A stretch of DNA of 64,000 nt from an uncultured Lachnospiraceae bacterium (GTDB taxonomy: Bacteria; Bacillota; Clostridia; Lachnospirales; Lachnospiraceae). Below are positions 62,753 to 64,000 of the stretch, in pieces. The stretch spans positions 1-64,000 of the forward strand of contig CADABQ010000002.1 of assembly GCA_902786205.1 (NCBI GenBank). Direction: 5' to 3'. The position numbers were made by a program, and so were the translations under genes. The notes under the pieces are model-generated. The model was not told the DNA's origin. It was given only the letters and a program-made list of their open reading frames with translations, and made no database searches. Positions within the stretch are counted from its first letter, which is position 1; each line of letters starts with the position of its first letter.

Positions 62753-64000
62753 ATGAATGAAAATAACGAATTAGAAAATAAAAAAATAGATGGAACAGGA
62801 GGTATAGATATGGAGAATAATGATAAAAATGAAAATGTGCAGCAGACAGTGCAACAACCAGGACAAAATGGTTTTGTTATGTCTGGAGAACCACAACAAA
62901 ATAATCAATATAATTTTTGGCAACAACAGGCAGGAGGAATGGGACAGCAATCGTTTGGCTATAATAACGCAAATTATTTTGAACAACAATCATCTGCTTC
63001 TCAAACAAAGAAGAAAAAAGAGTACAAGTTATTGAAAAATGTAGGAAAAGCGGCATTGATTGGAATTGTTGCAGGTGTAGGATTTTGTGGAGTTGTATTT
63101 GCTTCAAATAAACTTGGCATCAATAACAATAAGCAGACAAATGCAGTATTGACAAAAACAGGAAATTCAAATTCTATTGAAGCAACAGTAGTATCGTCTG
63201 GTGGGGCAATAAATGCACCAAATGATTTAACTGCAGTAGTTGATAAATGTATGCCATCTATTGTTTCTATTAATAGTACAGTAACATCCACATATAATTC
63301 TTATTTTGGAAGTTATAATAAAGATGAAACAGGTAGTGGTTCTGGAATTATTCTAAAAATTTCAGATGATGAAATATTGATTGTAACGAATAACCATGTA
63401 ATTGCAGATGCAAAAAAAATCATGGTAGGTTTTAATGGTACTACATCAAACAAAGATATGGTCGAGGCAACAGTAAAAGGAACTGATAGTACGAGAGATT
63501 TGGCCGTTGTACTTGTAAAAACAAAGGATGTTCCAAAAACTACATTGAAGGACATTACGGCTGCAGAGATTGGAAGTTCCAAAGATATGAAGGTTGGGGA
63601 AATGGCAATTGCAATCGGTAATGCTTTAGGATATGGACAGTCTATGACAGTTGGTTATATTAGCGCAAAAGATAGAACAGTTGCAGTAGATGAAGGTACC
63701 AATATGAATTTATTACAGACAGATGCAGCTATAAATCCAGGAAATAGTGGTGGAGCTCTTTTAAATTCTGAAGGACAGGTTATTGGTATCAATTCAGCAA
63801 AATATGCGGATACATCTGTAGAAGGTATGGGATTTGCAATACCAATTTCAGATGCCATTTCAGTCATTAATGATTTGATGGATCGTGAAGTATTAAAAGA
63901 TAATGAAAAAGGGTATTTAGGTATTTCTGGCCTTAATATTACAGAATCCGATCAACAACAGATGCCAAATATTCCGGTAGGAATCTATGTGCGAGAAGTA
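62753..64000 (+). CDS. HtrA/DegP-like serine protease (runs off the window)
   Basis: The first 416 codons are in the window and the frame is open at its end. A ~90-residue polar, Gln/Asn-rich cytoplasmic part is followed by one membrane helix (LIGIVAGVGFCGVVFA) and an outside trypsin-like domain. The catalytic residues are H215 (TNNHVI), D249 (STRDLAVV) and S332 (NPGNSGGALL). A PDZ domain is starting (GYLGISGLNI) when the window ends. AAAGGAG precedes the ATG. HtrA proteins handle misfolded exported proteins. The Gln/Asn-rich N-terminal part is longer than in Bacillus HtrA. Confidence 0.92.
   Translation, partial: MNENNELENKKIDGTGGIDMENNDKNENVQQTVQQPGQNGFVMSGEPQQNNQYNFWQQQAGGMGQQSFGYNNANYFEQQSSASQTKKKKEYKLLKNVGKAALIGIVAGVGFCGVVFASNKLGINNNKQTNAVLTKTGNSNSIEATVVSSGGAINAPNDLTAVVDKCMPSIVSINSTVTSTYNSYFGSYNKDETGSGSGIILKISDDEILIVTNNHVIADAKKIMVGFNGTTSNKDMVEATVKGTDSTRDLAVVLVKTKDVPKTTLKDITAAEIGSSKDMKVGEMAIAIGNALGYGQSMTVGYISAKDRTVAVDEGTNMNLLQTDAAINPGNSGGALLNSEGQVIGINSAKYADTSVEGMGFAIPISDAISVINDLMDREVLKDNEKGYLGISGLNITESDQQQMPNIPVGIYVREV

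Overview
The window is AT-rich DNA with the gene content of a Gram-positive anaerobe of the class Clostridia, most likely family Lachnospiraceae. Evidence for this is a complete six-gene Rnf complex, a secreted modular alpha-amylase, a PdaB-type deacetylase, an LCP protein, a DUF1292 protein, Rho-independent terminators with long U-tracts, and Shine-Dalgarno sequences of the AGGAGG type. The genus cannot be fixed by reading alone. No rRNA, tRNA or CRISPR array was recognised.

Bases 1-16403 form a defence island. It opens with McrB and McrC (type IV restriction), followed by a tight six-gene cassette: a coiled-coil protein, a short Hsp70, an SF1 (UvrD-like) helicase, a DrmA-like SF2 helicase, a DrmB-like DUF1998 protein, and a NERD-nuclease/SF1-helicase fusion. 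DrmA and DrmB are the core of DISARM. The usual DISARM methyltransferase and the phospholipase-D protein DrmC are absent, and a chaperone pair plus two SF1 helicases stand in their place. This is the most interesting system in the window.

Bases 16404-23821 hold an ADP-ribose-related group (macro-domain protein, an ADP-ribosylglycohydrolase/SseB fusion broken by one in-frame TGA, and a SIMPL protein). After it come two unrecognised proteins, one a membrane coiled-coil protein and one with a C-terminal HEPN-like R-x4-H motif.

Bases 23831-34036 look like the regulatory and recombination end of an integrative element: an ImmA/ImmR-like pair with a divergent promoter and operator, a Com-like zinc ribbon, an Rpn-type nuclease, another XRE regulator behind a hairpin that buries its ribosome binding site, a structured non-coding stretch, a resolvase-like small protein with MazF, a DUF6870-like protein, and three tandem large serine recombinases. 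The element ends cannot be placed from the sequence alone.

From about 34091 the content is chromosomal: a secreted CHAP-like protein; rnfCDGEAB (ferredoxin:NAD+ oxidoreductase, ion pump); an AraC-type regulator with a receiver-like N-terminus; a FliD-like orphan; rpmG-secE-nusG-rplK-rplA ending in a strong terminator without rplJ/rplL/rpoB; nadB-nadC; a PdaB-like deacetylase; a structured non-coding stretch; a small secreted protein that shares its modules with the C-terminus of the next gene; a 1241-residue amylase; a cytidylate-kinase-like protein; gltX; a PcrA/UvrD-type helicase; DUF1292; an LCP/polyprenyl-glycosylphosphotransferase pair; and the first 416 codons of an HtrA-like protease that runs off the window.
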